From: Paragorgia papillata
Taxonomy: Eukaryota; Cnidaria; Anthozoa; Scleralcyonacea; Coralliidae
Length of the DNA stretch: 64,000 bases
Assembly: GCA_035771165.1 (NCBI GenBank)
Contig: JAWNZC010000234.1
Span: 558,001-622,000, forward strand
Direction: 5' to 3'
The notes below the pieces were generated by a model, which made no database searches, was not told the origin of the DNA, and saw nothing but the letters and a program-made list of their open reading frames with translations. The translations under genes were made by a program, and so were the position numbers. Shown piece after piece: positions 21,336 through 33,988 of this stretch (position 1 is its first letter; each line of letters starts with the position of its first letter).

Positions 21336-24300
21336 TTAAACACAACCATAACCAGGTGCATCAAAAATGTCATCCCTGAAATTTGCCATGAAAATATTTG
21401 GGTCCTCACTTGCATACCTCTCTGTAACAGGTATGGACAGTGTAATAGCACATGTGTTTGCTTTCACACGTTCTCCCCAATGGACAGCATGTAAAAAGAT
21501 GATTTCTCCTTTCATTCCCCCTGTGGGAAGAAACCGTGATCCACTTGTAAACTGTAAAACATCACTAACTTCTAGTGTTTGGGCAATTTCTGATTCCATG
21601 CCTTCTTCTAGAGCCTCCATGTCAATCACCGTTTTTGTAACTGATCCTCGTGCACACTTCTTGAGAAACTGATTAAAGTTAAACATAATGGTTTCTTCTC
21701 GTTCGCGCTTACTGGATCCTTTAGGGGAGAAAGATGGCACAAAGACATTCAATATTTCTTCTGCAGTGGTCTTGCAGCCAATAAGCTCATATACAGCACT
21801 CTCTGGGTATTGCTTCAGTAGATCGAGGACACCAAACAAGGCAAGACCTTCAGCAAAACTAAAAACTTCCTCAGCCACTGAGCTAATCATAATATGTTTA
21901 ACAACACTTTTGACTAACTCTTCCTTCCGTCCAATTGGTATGGAAACATTATTAATTCCCATATCAAAACGCTCATCAAAATTGGCAATTGCTTCATTCC
22001 AAGACTCTTCTGATTGACATGCCAACAGACTTGCTAATTTATTTTTCAGTGCACCATTTTCTTCTGGCAGTTGATCCAGAAGTTCTTTAGGCGTGGGATG
22101 GTACTCTGTGCCCACAAGATAGTGGGCAAGGATTGGACAAAAGAAATGTGGCCCAGTGCCACCATTGAGAAGGCTTAATGCAACAAGTTGGCCCAGTACT
22201 TTGTAATGATGATCTTGCAAAGCCTGCTGGTCATGCATGAAGGTCATGTCGGGAACTGAACCTCTGGTTATACCGGAGTCAACCACTTGTTTGAATACAA
22301 GAGAGAACATTTCTCTGGTTGGCCCACCAGTGTCAGCAGCAGGCTCTCCAATAAACTGCACATTTATCTTTGTGGTCTCAGCTGGGCTTTCTTGCAGTTC
22401 GCTAAGTACCTGTTTCCAAACTTTAGATCTTTGAATGTAAAAATTCAGTTGATTTGAACCCTGAGAATACTTAGCATTATTGAGCTTTAGTGCTTCTTCA
22501 AGAGAATTATGAACAGGTGCTACAGATTCTATATATTGAGGAAGCTCATCATCTGAACTATTGATTTCCTCCTGAAGTCTGGATGCTAACTGCATATCTG
22601 ATAATATCTGATTTTCAACAGTGCTGTTTACTGAAAGAGAAAAACCAAAATCGAAATCACATTGAGAATACAATAACTTTCTAGTGTTACAGAATAATCC
22701 TCACAGAAACAAGGAGAATGTTTTCATGATTTTCTTACAGTGTTAAGCCAACAGAAAACTGTTGACCAATACTGAATTCAATTGTAAATTAAATTAAGGA
22801 GGAAGATTAAAAGGAAAAAATTCAAGGGTATTAACCTACCAGATGATTGCCCTGCCCGGGAAGTTAATAATTGCACTGGGTTAATATAGTAGTAGTTGAG
22901 CAATTATTAATTATATGGGCAAGGGCCTACTTTGTTGGGGATGTGGGCATATAAACAGTAAAGCAGCTTAGTATTGTGATTAGTAATATACACATGAGAT
23001 TAGTAATATCCAAGAGCTACAGGAGATTATACTGTACTTAACATGATGCCATTATGTAATAGATACATGTACTTTGATAAAGCTACTAGTTCAATCAAAA
23101 CACTACCATCCACGATTCCACTGCTATTTCCTTCTCTTGCTTCAGACTCATTGCCATTAATTTGACCAGGGCACACCGATTTATGATTGCTGTACTTTGG
23201 AATTGCAACAATTTGTGAGCAGAATAAACATTCTATCGATTCAGACTCCACAGCCTATAATATAAAGAAAAGTAGTAATAACTTATTAACTGAGAGTGGT
23301 CATAATGGAGAAATATCAGACCAAGGTCTTGCCAGTCCAAGCCTTAAGCTAATAGAGGGAGGTTCGTACATAAAAGACCAAAAGACCAAGAAATTTCCAT
23401 CGAGACTACATTGTAATTACCATTCACTCTAATGTCTCAGTTAATATGGGGCTTTTCAAAATACGCTGGAATTTGCTTTTCCTTACAAAATTATGTAATA
23501 TTTAATTATAACAACTTAAATTATTGGGGATATTTCCTGAGCCCTTCTCAAACTCATTAATAATTCTCATAAACAAAATAATTCCATAAAACATAATTCC
23601 AAAAACAAAAGAAATTAATGTTTAATCAGTGCTTTGAAATTGGAGGAAAAGTACTAGTACTTTGAAATAATTACGTTTCAGAGGTATCTTCGGAGTTTTG
23701 AGTTTGAGAAGTCAGTTCAAATACTCAACATTGGACTTTACTGGGGTTACAAAGCCCTCGTGCATCAAAAAGGCTCACCTTTGGCTCGCCTGTTTTGTAT
23801 TTGAACTATTACTTCAACAACATTGGTAAAGGGAGGGATTGTGTACATATTGCAAAATATAAAATGTTGAACGACTATTTAGAAAAGCTCAAGTGCCCCA
23901 ACTACTTTTGAGATTGATTGTAGGAAAGTTTATTGTTCAACCTGGGCCCTGGAGTGGGGCATTTGTCTCCATTACTCGGACCAGGGCAGGGATCTTTTAT
24001 AGCATTTAAGTTTATTATGTTTCTGTAAAGTGTAAAGATTCCTAGGGGGGGGGGGGGGTATGGGAGCATGCTCCCCTAGAAAATTTTGTAATTTAATTTG
24101 GAAGGCATATTAAAAACGAAGAAAAGCTCAGAAAACTCACTAATAAAATCATATTTTGACTTTCACATGAAGAAAATGTCAATAAAGAACAAATACACCT
24201 GTGATTTTTTGGTCAGTGCAGGCAAATTGCCCACCTGTTGCCTTTGCCAGGGTTTTCTCCTCCACCCCACCATTTTGAGAAGGTGCTGGGTACAAGGTTG

Positions 24301-25325
24301 TAAGGATATCACCTCATTCACCTCTGATGTATAAGGCGTAGCAACAGGCAAGGTGTGTTGTTGACAATGCCTCCTGAAGAAGGATGTAGCTGATATTTGT
24401 AATAGACATACACAAATTGACAAATAATGCATTAAACAAGATAATATGACAGGTACAGTGTTCAGAGTGCCTGTGCCCGTGCATTGGGTATAGGAACTCT
24501 GAACGAGGCGAACGCCATTTACATGTAAACCACTGTGCATTAAAAATATAGAAAGTCACTTCCCAACAGATAAACAAGGGAAATGTTATGAATATGGGTT
24601 ACAAACTATAGTTGTATATCTACCTCTTGTTTCATTATTGTTAAATCCTTTTGCAATGGTCGGATATATCCTTTGGCTTGGGCCAACACTCCTTTCAGAT
24701 ATTCCACAGAGTACCCACCTTTAGGAGTGGGTAAAGATTGTAATATCTTTGCATTGCTTCGCAAAACCTGATAGCCACCACCCTCTCGCAAGCCGGGAAA
24801 TTCACGATTGATACTTGCGTCGAAATTTTCATTTGCTGGAAAGGAAATTTTTTTCTCTCCAAGACCCGACAAGGCAAGCTCGGCTTTCTCAGCGAAAGAC
24901 GGCACGTGCTGCCAGTCAGTGGACGACAGGCAAACAAACACATGACTCCACTGCGGTTTATCTATACCAACTTTGCGACGTTTTCTATCGCTTCCAGTCC
25001 TGGAGTTCAAGTAAGGACTTCTTCCAGTTCTTCCAGTTGAAGGTTGAAAGTTGAAAAGTTGTCGATGTTCCTCGATTGCACTTGGAATTGGATACACCGT
25101 TCGAGGAATTGTTCCAGTGGCTCTTGTCAAACTGGTGCTGTTTTGACTGGTAGTGGAATCTTCCAATCTAACGACGACAGGGGAATTCCTTGAAGATCCA
25201 TTCACTTCGGTTTGTTCGCCGCTATTGGTCCCACTAGTTTCATTGCCATTACCTATTCGTGAAACGGCGGAGAGCAAGCTGCCAGCACACCGTCGTAACA
25301 GCGCTTTTATGTTGTCATCCTCCAT
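21336..25325 (-). CDS. transposon-borne HECT E3 ubiquitin ligase-like protein, three exons
   Basis: Minus-strand exons 25325-24624, 23254-23107 and 22630-21336 join in frame to 714 aa. Residues 1-234: polar, disordered start, then a conserved-looking block (PQWSHVFVCL, GLGEKKISFPANEN, EGGGYQVLR). Residues 243-262: C2HC zinc finger (C-x2-C-x11-H-x3-C), spaced like the UBZ4/Rad18 ubiquitin-binding finger. About 292-310: a helix that could be ubiquitin-interacting. Residues about 330-714: HECT domain with FIGEPAADTGGPTREMF and catalytic Cys677 in ANTCAITLSIP, ending GYGCV. Family knowledge: HECT ligases take ubiquitin onto that cysteine and pass it to substrates. Inside one transposon with the transposase it may protect, localise or modify the transposition complex; that is inference. 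No stops or frameshifts. Confidence 0.87.
23255..24623 (-). other. intron 1 of the HECT gene
   Basis: Bounded by GAG/GTAGAT and TTATAG/GCTG on the minus strand. Contains a G-run at about 24046-24058 with GGGAGCATGCTCCC beside it, a probable MITE remnant, but no exon that I can support. Confidence 0.6.
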
Positions 25326-25360
25326 GACACTTTACCATTTTACCGCCTTGCAAACGCAAA

Positions 25361-25698
25361 GCCTTCGGTCCTTTTGGTCAGCGACACTTAAATACCCAAA
25401 TGAAATGTCTACCCAAATGAAATGTCTACCCAAATGAAATGTCTACCCAAATGAAATGTCTACCCAAATAAAATGTCTACCCAAATGAAATGTCTACCCA
25501 AATAAAATGTCTACCCAAATAAAATGTCTACCCAAATGAAATGTCTACCCAAATGAAATGTCTACCCAAATGAAATGTCTACCCAAATGAAATGTCTCTA
25601 CCCAAATTAAAAGTTCATTAAAAGGTTCGTTAGTGATTTAAAAAAATGTTTGTATTAAAAACAAATTAACCACATTTTGGCACTGATGGCATTCCATA
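25361..25698 (-). repeat. right TIR with subterminal 17-bp repeats
   Basis: Complement of the left TIR: unique terminal part ending GGCATTCCATA at 25698, and about 13 units of ACCCAAATGAAATGTCT (25391-25607). Small differences from the left TIR only. Confidence 0.92.
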
Positions 25699-25704
25699 TT
25701 CATG
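25699..25704. other. target-site duplication, right (TTCATG)
   Basis: Perfect copy of 16110-16115. Confidence 0.92.
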
Positions 25705-26060
25705 AAGTAGCTGGGTTATTTAGGACATGGAATTAATACCGACAATCGATCGTTAATCGTTATTAAATACTGGACCAAGAAGAGGTAGACGACAGATCGG
25801 CTTTCTTTTTTGCTTAAGATAGACTTTTATTACTTCTATTCTTTAAGATCTTTGTGTTTTATAGCCAGATAATATTGTTGATGTGTAATTGTTGTTGCGT
25901 GCGTTTTTTATGGCTTGTGTTTCGATTGACTTCGTCCAATTGTAGCGAACAGACCTGAACTGTACGAGGTATTTAATATTCGATTGAAGTATTTTATTGT
26001 AGAGATATTTTATGGTTGATCTAAAGCTGTGAATTGTTCATCTGTATGTTGCTTTGGATA
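25705..26060. other. no feature seen
   Basis: Unique-looking AT-rich sequence after the transposon; no gene or repeat recognised. Confidence 0.4.
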
Positions 26061-26900
26061 TACTGTATAATGTATAATATGACGTCATATATTATATATA
26101 TAAGTATATTATACACATATCTCATCTATTTGTATATCGAATATAATATGTGACATATTTTATGCCTCATTAGTGTATATGTCAAAATGTAGTAGATGTA
26201 GGTCATATTATTATGTCAAAAATATGATATATTTTATACACCATATATATGTCAAAAATATTTTGTATGCCATATATGTTAAAAATATATGGTATATTTT
26301 ATATCCTGTATACAGTACTGTACATAAAAATATATATTTTAAATATGTGGTATACATAAAAAATTAAAAATATATATAATTGGTATATGTTATATGCCAT
26401 ATACAGTACATACAAAATTATATATTTTATGGGGTATACCGTATACAAAAAAAATAAAGAAATATATGGTATATTTTATGCACCATATTGTATATGTTGA
26501 AAATATATAGTATATTTTATATGGCATAATGTCAAAAATATAAAGTATATTTTATATGCTATATATGTCACAAATATAATTATACGGTATATTTTATATG
26601 CTGTTTATAGTACTCTACATAAAAAATTATATATAATATTTTGCAGTATACATAAAAAAATAGAGAAACATATGGTATATATTATGAACCTATTATATAT
26701 GTTGAAAATATTTAGTATTTTTTATATGCCATACTGTATATGTTAAAAATATATGGTATATTTTATATCCAATATATATAAAAAATATATGGTATATACC
26801 TTATATTGTGTATCTCAGAAATGTGTAATGGTATATTTTATATGCCATATATATGTAAAAAATAAGTGGTATGTTTTAGCCCATACCTCATATGTAATCA
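26061..26900. repeat. degenerate AT-rich minisatellite
   Basis: Repeated but drifting blocks built from GGTATATTTTATATGCC and GTCAAAAATAT, spaced roughly 60-70 bases. Short frames here are composed of Tyr/Ile/Lys and are not genes. Confidence 0.65.
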
Positions 26901-27415
26901 AAATGAATGTTAATAATATATAATTTATAACACAACATACTCTGATAGGAAGTAAAGCTTTTTAAGAGAACGAGAGAAGTAAGTTGCTATTTATTATTTA
27001 ACCGATCTTAGATTGATATTTTTTAAATGGATATTAAAATTTCATGTTACTGTACTATCTAAAATAATTTTTAATAATATATTTCATTGCTACAATTCTT
27101 CAACAAGTATGTTTGTTTTACAAATATGACAACCTGGCTGACTTCTTTGCTGTTATCAATACATTACGAGAAAGGTTATATTAAAGATGCTGTTACACCA
27201 AAAGAGTGAGATACATTGAAATAATGATGATTAATTACAAATTTATATAGGGTGACCAGTCACCCTTTACTCGTATTCTACACTTTAGTGGAGGAAAGTG
27301 GGTTTTTTTTTATATTTCCACGATGTATATATGTTTATCAGGTACACAGCAGCTTGCTCTAAGTTACTGGTGCAGTACAAGTCAGCTTTTAAGCAAGTTC
27401 AAAATGATGAGTTTC
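26901..27415. other. no supported gene
   Basis: AT-rich single-copy-looking sequence before the first pentanucleotide array. No gene is supported. Confidence 0.4.
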
Positions 27416-28770
27416 CAGTGCAGTGCAGTGCAGTGCAGTGCAGTGCAGTGCAGTGCAGTGCAGTGCAGTGCAGTGCAGTGCAGTGCAGTGTAGTGTAGTG
27501 TAGTGTAGTGTAGTGTAGTGTAGTGTAGTGTCAATAGTGTAGTGTCAATAGTGTAGTGCAGTGCAGTGCAGTGCAGTGCAGTGCAGTGCAGTGCAGTGCA
27601 GTGCAGTGCAGTGCAGTGCAGTGCAGTGCAGTGCAGTGTAGTGTAGTGTAGTGTAGTGTAGTGTAGTGTCAATAGTGTAGTGTAGTGTCAATAGTGTAGT
27701 GCAGTGCAGTGCAGTGCAGTGCAGTGCAGTGCAGTGCAGTGCAGTGCAGTGCAGTGCAGTGCAGTGCAGTGCAGTGCAGTGCAGTGTAGTGTAGTGTAGT
27801 GTAGTGTAGCGTAGTGTAGTGTAGTGTCAATAGTGTAGTGTAGTGTCAATAGTGTAGTGCAGTGCAGTGCAGTGCAGTGCAGTGCAGTGCAGTGCAGTGC
27901 AGTGCAGTGCAGTGCAGTGCAGTGCAGTGCAGTGTAGTGTAGTGTAGTGTCAATAGTGTAGTGTAGTGTCAATAGTGTAGTGTAGTGTCAATAGTGTAGT
28001 GCAGTGCAGTGCAGTGCAGTGCAGTGCAGTGCAGTGCAGTGCAGTGCAGTGCAGTGCAGTGCAGTGCAGTGCAGTGCAGTGTAGTGTAGTGTAGTGTCAA
28101 TAGTGTAGTGTAGTGTCAATAGTGTAGTGCAGTGCAGTGCAGTGCAGTGCAGTGCAGTGCAGTGCAGTGCAGTGCAGTGCAGTGCAGTGCAGTGCAGTGC
28201 AGTGCAGTGCAGTGCAGTGCAGTGCAGTGCAGTGCAGTGCAGTGTAGTGTAGTGTAGTGTAGTGTCAATAGTGTAGTGTAGTGTCAATAGTGTAGTGCAG
28301 TGCAGTGCAGTGCAGTGCAGTGCAGTGCAGTGCAGTGCAGTGCAGTGCAGTGCAGTGCAGTGCAGTGCAGTGTAGTGTAGTGTAGTGTCAATAGTGTAGT
28401 GTAGTGTCAATAGTGTAGTGCAGTGCAGTGCAGTGCAGTGCAGTGCAGTGCAGTGCAGTGCAGTGCAGTGCAGTGCAGTGCAGTGCAGTGCAGTGCAGTG
28501 CAGTGCAGTGCAGTGCAGTGCAGTGCAGTGCAGTGCAGTGCAGTGCAGTGCAGTGCAGTGCAGTGCAGTGCAGTGCAGTGCAGTGCAGTGCAGTGCAGTG
28601 CAGTGCAGTGCAGTGCAGTGCAGTGCAGTGCAGTGCAGTGCAGTGCAGTGCAGTGCAGTGCAGTGCAGTGCAGTGCAGTGCAGTGCAGTGCAGTGCAGTG
28701 CAGTGCAGTGTAGTGTAGTGTAGTGTAGTGTAGTGTAGTGTAGTGTAGTGTAGTGTAGTGTAGTGTAGTG
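27416..28770. repeat. pentanucleotide array 1 (CAGTG/TAGTG) with higher-order structure
   Basis: 1.35 kb of 5-bp units. Long CAGTG runs alternate with short TAGTG runs and the spacer TGTCAATAGTGTAGTG, which recurs about every 120-170 bases (near 27530, 27668, 27826, 27950, 28095, 28263, 28387). TCAATAGTG is also the exact 3' junction of the R2-like LINE. Confidence 0.95.
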
Positions 28771-31700
28771 ACAACCGTCAAATCCACGTGATGATCCTAT
28801 CTTGGTCCCAAACCAGTCATCTTCATCACCAGAACTCCGTGATTCGTGTTCTCGCCACTCATCCCATTCTCCTATCAATCCCGTTATAGATTCAACCCAT
28901 CATATACTTCATGCCTCCAATTTTGACTCCTCTCCTTCCACACAACAACCAACATCACCCGATCCTGAGTCGGATCCTGTCCTTTCATCAACTACTTCGC
29001 TTACCACTTTCCTCAATAAATCAATTGACTCCTCTCCTCCCACCATCATTCAGCATCGGACTTCGTCCGCCAATTCTCAACAAACATTGGATTGTCTCAG
29101 TTCTTTGCTTCGTATTAACAAACCTTTTTCATCACCCCGAACTGAACAAGCCTCAAACTCCTTATCGCGTTTCATTCGTGAATGCAATAATATTCTTCCT
29201 TCTGTTCCTCAGCGAGCTCCCAAAACAGTTGGTTTACTTTCTTCACCTATTTCTTCATCAGAAGCCTCTTCCATCTTAACTGTTGTTAACGATTCATCCC
29301 GATCCTCGCCTCCTGCACCAGTCTAGTTCTCCTAGACGTTACCAAAGACCAACAACTGCTGGATCCTTTTCTCCCTGGTCATCTCCACGCCCTCCTCGTC
29401 GTTCACCCAACGTTGCCCAACCAGATGTCGATGACCTAATTAATTCGATAACCCCACTCCGTCATCTTCCTTTACTTCTGATAACGATGGAAATCCTTCG
29501 ACAAATACCTGTTCAACTTCTGAGTCACGATCTTCTCCTGTTAATGATTCTTCTTCTCCTAACATGCATGATGATGATTTCACACAATCTCAAAATTCAC
29601 CATCGTCCATTCCTTCAGAATCACGCTTGAAGAGAATTGCTTTTCGTGAAAAATGGACAACTGTCTTCTCCGGGGACATTCCGTGGTCGGACTTTTGCAC
29701 CCTCTGCGATGAATTTACCGTTGAATCTCGATCTCTCGCTTTAGAAATCGCTGCAGAATCTTCATCTTCTTTTCGTCGCCCAAAACCTCTTCCTCGTCGT
29801 GATCGTCCATCTGGCCGCCGTCCTGCTTTCCGTCATCGACCGCTTTTATCTAATCCCGCCGAAGCACAACGCATTCAAACGTTATATCGTCACTCTAAGA
29901 AAAGAGCTGCTCGGAAAATCCTCTCTCCTAACAGTCCTTTCTACACTGGATCAACAGATAAAGCAGAATCATTCTTTAGAAATACATTTTCCTTTCGTCA
30001 ATGTGACACTACATCCCTTCAAGACAAATTAAAAGACCTCGTTACACCTACCCCGAGCGATGACTTCCTCTTTTCACCTCCTTCTTCTGATGAAATCCGT
30101 CGAAAACTCTTCTCTGCCGCGAATACCTCTCCTCGGCCTGATCGCGTCGAATGTCGTCACTTGAAAAGCATTGACCCATCGTGCTCTATCCTTTCTCTCC
30201 TTTTCCAACACTGTTTCAAGCAACGTGATGTTCCTCCAGCCTGGAAGTCTGCGACTACGCTGCTCATCTATAAGAAAGGCAGCACAGACGATCCTTCTAA
30301 TTTTAGACCCATCGCCTTAATGTCGTGTCTCTACAAGTTAGTTATGGGAGTTATCGCCAAACGACTAACATCATGGGCCATTGATCACGATCTTTTATCC
30401 AAAGAACAGAAGAGTGCTCGTCCCAGTGAAGGTTGTTATGAACACACCTTTCTCCTCCAGTCCATCGTAGGTGATGCCCGACGTAATCGGAAAAATGTTT
30501 TTGTCGCTTGGCTTGATCTTCGCAATGCTTTTGGAAGTATCCCTCATTCTGCTATTACCACCACCCTTTCCCATATTGGAGTACCACAACCACTAATTGA
30601 AATGATCACCAATTCTTATTCTGGAGCCACCACCAAAATACGTACCCCCACCAGTTTGACCTCTGATATACCAGTTTTATCAGGTGTCAAGCAAGGTTGT
30701 CCATTAAGCCCAATCATTTTCAATTTGACCATCGACATCATTTTGCGTGCGATTAAACAAAAACTTCAGACATTGGTCCTGCTAAACTTCATGGTATACC
30801 TGTCTCTGTCTTTGCATATGCTGATGATCTTGTCATAATCTCCAGAAATAAAGATCGACTCCAGAAACTCTTAGATGCTGCTTCTTCGACTGCGACAACC
30901 CTTGGTTTATCCTTCAGACCTGATAAGTTCGCCTGTGTCAGCCTCACCTGTTCCAGATCTAATCATTCTGAATCTTCTTTTGAATATAATGAAATCGTCG
31001 TCCAGAATAATTCCATTCCTCCACTTGATCGTGAACATCCTTACAAATACCTTGGTGTTCCTATTGGCCTAATCCATGACCCAGATAACATTTCTGACTT
31101 GGTTCAAAACCTTTCACGTGATTTGGACAACATTGAGAAATCCCTTTTAGCTCTTTGGCAGAAATTAGACATGATCCGTACCTTTCTTCAACCTTCCTTA
31201 ACATTCGCCCTTCGTGCTGGATACCCTAAAAAAGAACATCTTCGTGAATATCGTTCAACTCTCATTTCCACCATCCGTAGAATATGTTCTCTACCATCTG
31301 GAGCTTCTGCTTCCTACATCTTCGCTCACAAACGCGCTGGTAGTCTTGGCCTCCTTGATCCAATCCTTGAAGCTGATGTTCAAGAAATAATTCATTCGGT
31401 TAAGATTCTATCTTCCTCCGACCCGACTGTAATTCACATTGCTAATGCTGAATTAAACGAAACCGTCCGACATGCCTCCCGATCTAATCCTACTTCTGCT
31501 CTGAAATCCAACTACCTGTCCAGCCTTCCTGATGATCGTTTAAACAACATACATTACCGCATCCAATCGTTGTGGACCCGAGTCCGCAAATCCACTCGTA
31601 ACCTTGGTATTGAAATTAAATTCAATGACAATGGTCTTCCTGTCCTTTCGTCGCAAAACTCCGGTACTGTTATTGCTAAAGAAGCCAGTCGTTTTTTTGC

Positions 31701-32691
31701 ATTTTCATGTCCAAGATCGATTCGCTTCTACACTATTTGCTCTTCCTGATCAAGGGAAAGTTGCTCGGGCGCTTACTACTGACACCTTCGCCAATGGATC
31801 TACTTGGCAATACAATGGCCTCAACATCCGTTTTAGAGACTGGCGTTTTATCCACCGTGCTCGACTCAATTGTCTTCCACTTAATAATGTCAAGAGTCGG
31901 TGGTCTAATGCCAGCCCAAAATGTCGCCGTTGTACTTCGGATGAGACTCTTCCTCATGTCTTGTGTCACTGCCTTCCTAACATGCCTAGTATTCTTCGCA
32001 GACACAACACCATAGTAGACCGTATCACCAACGCCGTTCAACATGGTACCATTAATACCGACAAATAAGTTCGTGCCGCCAACTTACGTTTACGTCCTGA
32101 CATTATTGTTGAAGAGGATAACAAAGTTCTTATAATAGATGTTTGTTGTCCCTTTGATAATAATGCTGAAGCCCTTCATGATGCTCAACAACGAAAAATC
32201 AATAAATATGTAGGGCTGAAGCAATTTTTCATTGGTGAAGGCAAGCAATGTGAGGTATTTGGTTTCGTCGTTGATGCTCTCGGCTCCTGGCATCCTCCAA
32301 ATGAAAATGTTTTACGACACCTTGGAATGTCCAAAAGATACCATTCCTTGTTCAGAAAACTTTGTTGCACGGACGCAATTCAAGGCTCGACAAACATTTA
32401 CCGGGAACATCTTGGCATCACAGAAGATCTCTTAGAAGTAGAAGTTGATCCTGAGTAAACTGTTCGTATATTGACTCGTATTAATATTGTTATGCATGTT
32501 AGAACTTTACTTTTGAACTTCTTTAAACATATTAACCATTTAAATTTTATTACCAATTTTCTTTAAGAATTTACTTATTTCATGTATATAATTATCTATA
32601 TTTGTATGACCATTAATGGCACTTATTGTTATCTCGAAGGACTTAATCAAGACCCATCACCTGTAAATTTTAATTTGTAATAAAAAATCAA
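28771..32691 (+). pseudogene. R2-like LINE copy A, 5'-truncated and mutated
   Basis: Nearly identical to copy B from 43896 onward, so it lacks the 5' UTR and the N-terminal zinc fingers. Lesions: frame break near 29318; about 45 bp deleted near 29446; one base lost near 30761 (before the catalytic box); an extra base near 31693; TAA at 32066-32068. RT, C-terminal zinc knuckle and endonuclease regions are otherwise recognisable. The 3' UTR ends AATAAAAAATCA and passes straight into a TAGTG array. It begins directly after an array, as expected for target-primed insertion with 5' truncation. Confidence 0.9.
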
Positions 32692-32913
32692 TAGTGTAGT
32701 GTAGTGTAGTGTAGTGTAGTGTAGTGTAGTGTAGTGTAGTGTAGTGTAGTGTAGTGTAGTGTAGTGTAGTGTAGTGTAGTGTAGCGTAGCGTAGCGTAGC
32801 GTAGCGTAGCGTAGCGTAGCGTAGCGTAGCGTAGCGTAGCGTAGCGTAGCGTAGCGTAGTGTAGCGTAGCGTAGCGTAGTGTAGTGTAGTGTAGTGTAGT
32901 GTAGTGTAGTGTA
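32692..32913. repeat. pentanucleotide array 2 (TAGTG/TAGCG)
   Basis: TAGTG units, then a block of TAGCG units (about 32780-32878), then TAGTG again. It carries the 3' junction of copy A and the left end of CACTA-like element 1. Confidence 0.95.
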
Positions 32914-33200
32914 CACAGTAAATTTAGGAGAGCAAAAGTTACTCCTGTTTGGGTCAAAAATTACTCTTAACGTCGGGGTAACAGATATTGGAGTAAAACT
33001 TACCCCCGTTTGTGGGGTAGTTGTTACTACAGGGGTAACATTTGAAGGGGTAAGAAGGGGGTAACTCATTTGTAGGGGGTATATATTTATATTGAGGTGA
33101 TAATTACTCTCTACTGAGGGTAAAATTTGCCTTATTCAGGGTATATTGTACCCAAAATTGAGGGGTAAAGCTTGCCAAGGTAAAATTTACCCTCTTCGCT
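32914..33200 (+). repeat. left subterminal repeat region of element 1
   Basis: Many degenerate GGGGTAA and TTACCCC motifs (for example near 32977, 33003, 33035, 33117, 33166). The right side at 42195-42458 mirrors them. Likely transposase-binding sites by analogy with CACTA elements. Confidence 0.65.
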
Positions 33201-33988
33201 GGACGTATCCCTCGATTCAAGATGGCGTAACAATGGCGGATTTCGACGAGTGAAGCTTTTATTTTGTGGATAACGTTTGCTACTTAACGTTCTTCCCAAA
33301 GAAGATATCGTGAACTGATACCCTTTTGGGTAAAGACTTACGGTAGGTAAAATTAACACGTTTATATTTTCATTAAAATCTTCAATTCTGTGTACAATTT
33401 GTCGAGGACTCGAGGAGCGAAGCAGGCGGCAGGCCCCGAACTGATTTGCGCTTCTCGCAGTATGAGTAATAAAGTACTATTTAGTAGATCCCTTTATATC
33501 GAAACGCTCGAACAAGTATTGCAGACAGAATATCTCGCATTCCATTATAAACTATTGATTACAAACCAATATAAACGTACGAACAAAGTTAAACTATTGA
33601 TTAATACATGCAAACCATTATATAAACGTACGAACAAAGTTAACAAATAAACAAACTTTATTTAATGCTATTAATTTCTAAAAATGGATCAATTATAGAA
33701 TACTTGTCCACTTTTGAATGTGCTTTTAGAGACACAAATACAAGTAAGAAATCCACCAAAACTCTGTTAATGTACAGACAGTCAAAGGTTTAAATTGTAT
33801 GTGCTTGTTGTTTGTGATGTGATGAAGTTTATCATGTGATTTTAAAGAACGAGGCAATTTTATATGGTGAATTTTCCCCAACCTAAAACTGATCCTACTA
33901 TTAACGTATGTAATTCATGAAACTGGATGGGTATTCTATGATTGTACCGATTTTATATTTAATATAAGTAAGATGTAAGATTTTATAT
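33201..33988. other. no supported gene
   Basis: Inner flank of element 1, downstream of the minus-strand gene. A duplicated block near 33570-33650 (ATATAAACGTACGAACAAAG, twice) is the only repeat seen. Confidence 0.45.

Larger units (their letters stand above)
16116..25698. mobile_element. 9.6-kb two-gene DNA transposon (IS3-like transposase plus HECT ligase)
   Basis: Ends are inverted copies beginning TATGGAATGCCATCAGTG; outside them lies a perfect 6-bp duplication TTCATG. TIRs are about 340-355 bp and nearly identical, including internal 17-bp tandem repeats. Two spliced genes converge: transposase on plus (16500-19723) and HECT protein on minus (25325-21336). Both read without stops. A 6-bp duplication and an IS3-like integrase fit the eukaryotic superfamily named IS3EU in Repbase; that name is from memory and not checked. 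Near-identical TIRs, a perfect duplication and open genes suggest recent insertion and possible autonomy. Nested MITEs in intron and intergenic parts have not broken the coding exons. Confidence 0.9.

Noticed and set aside
27416..28770. Telomere repeat
   Set aside because: TAGTG is not a known telomeric unit, the arrays are internal, short and interleaved with insertions. Telomere targeting by the LINE is therefore not claimed.
27382..28878. Long open frames on both strands in the pentanucleotide arrays (also 32647-33069, 47813-48515, 60409-60645)
   Set aside because: A 5-base repeat without stop codons is open in many frames by construction; products are pure repeats of five residues and not genes.
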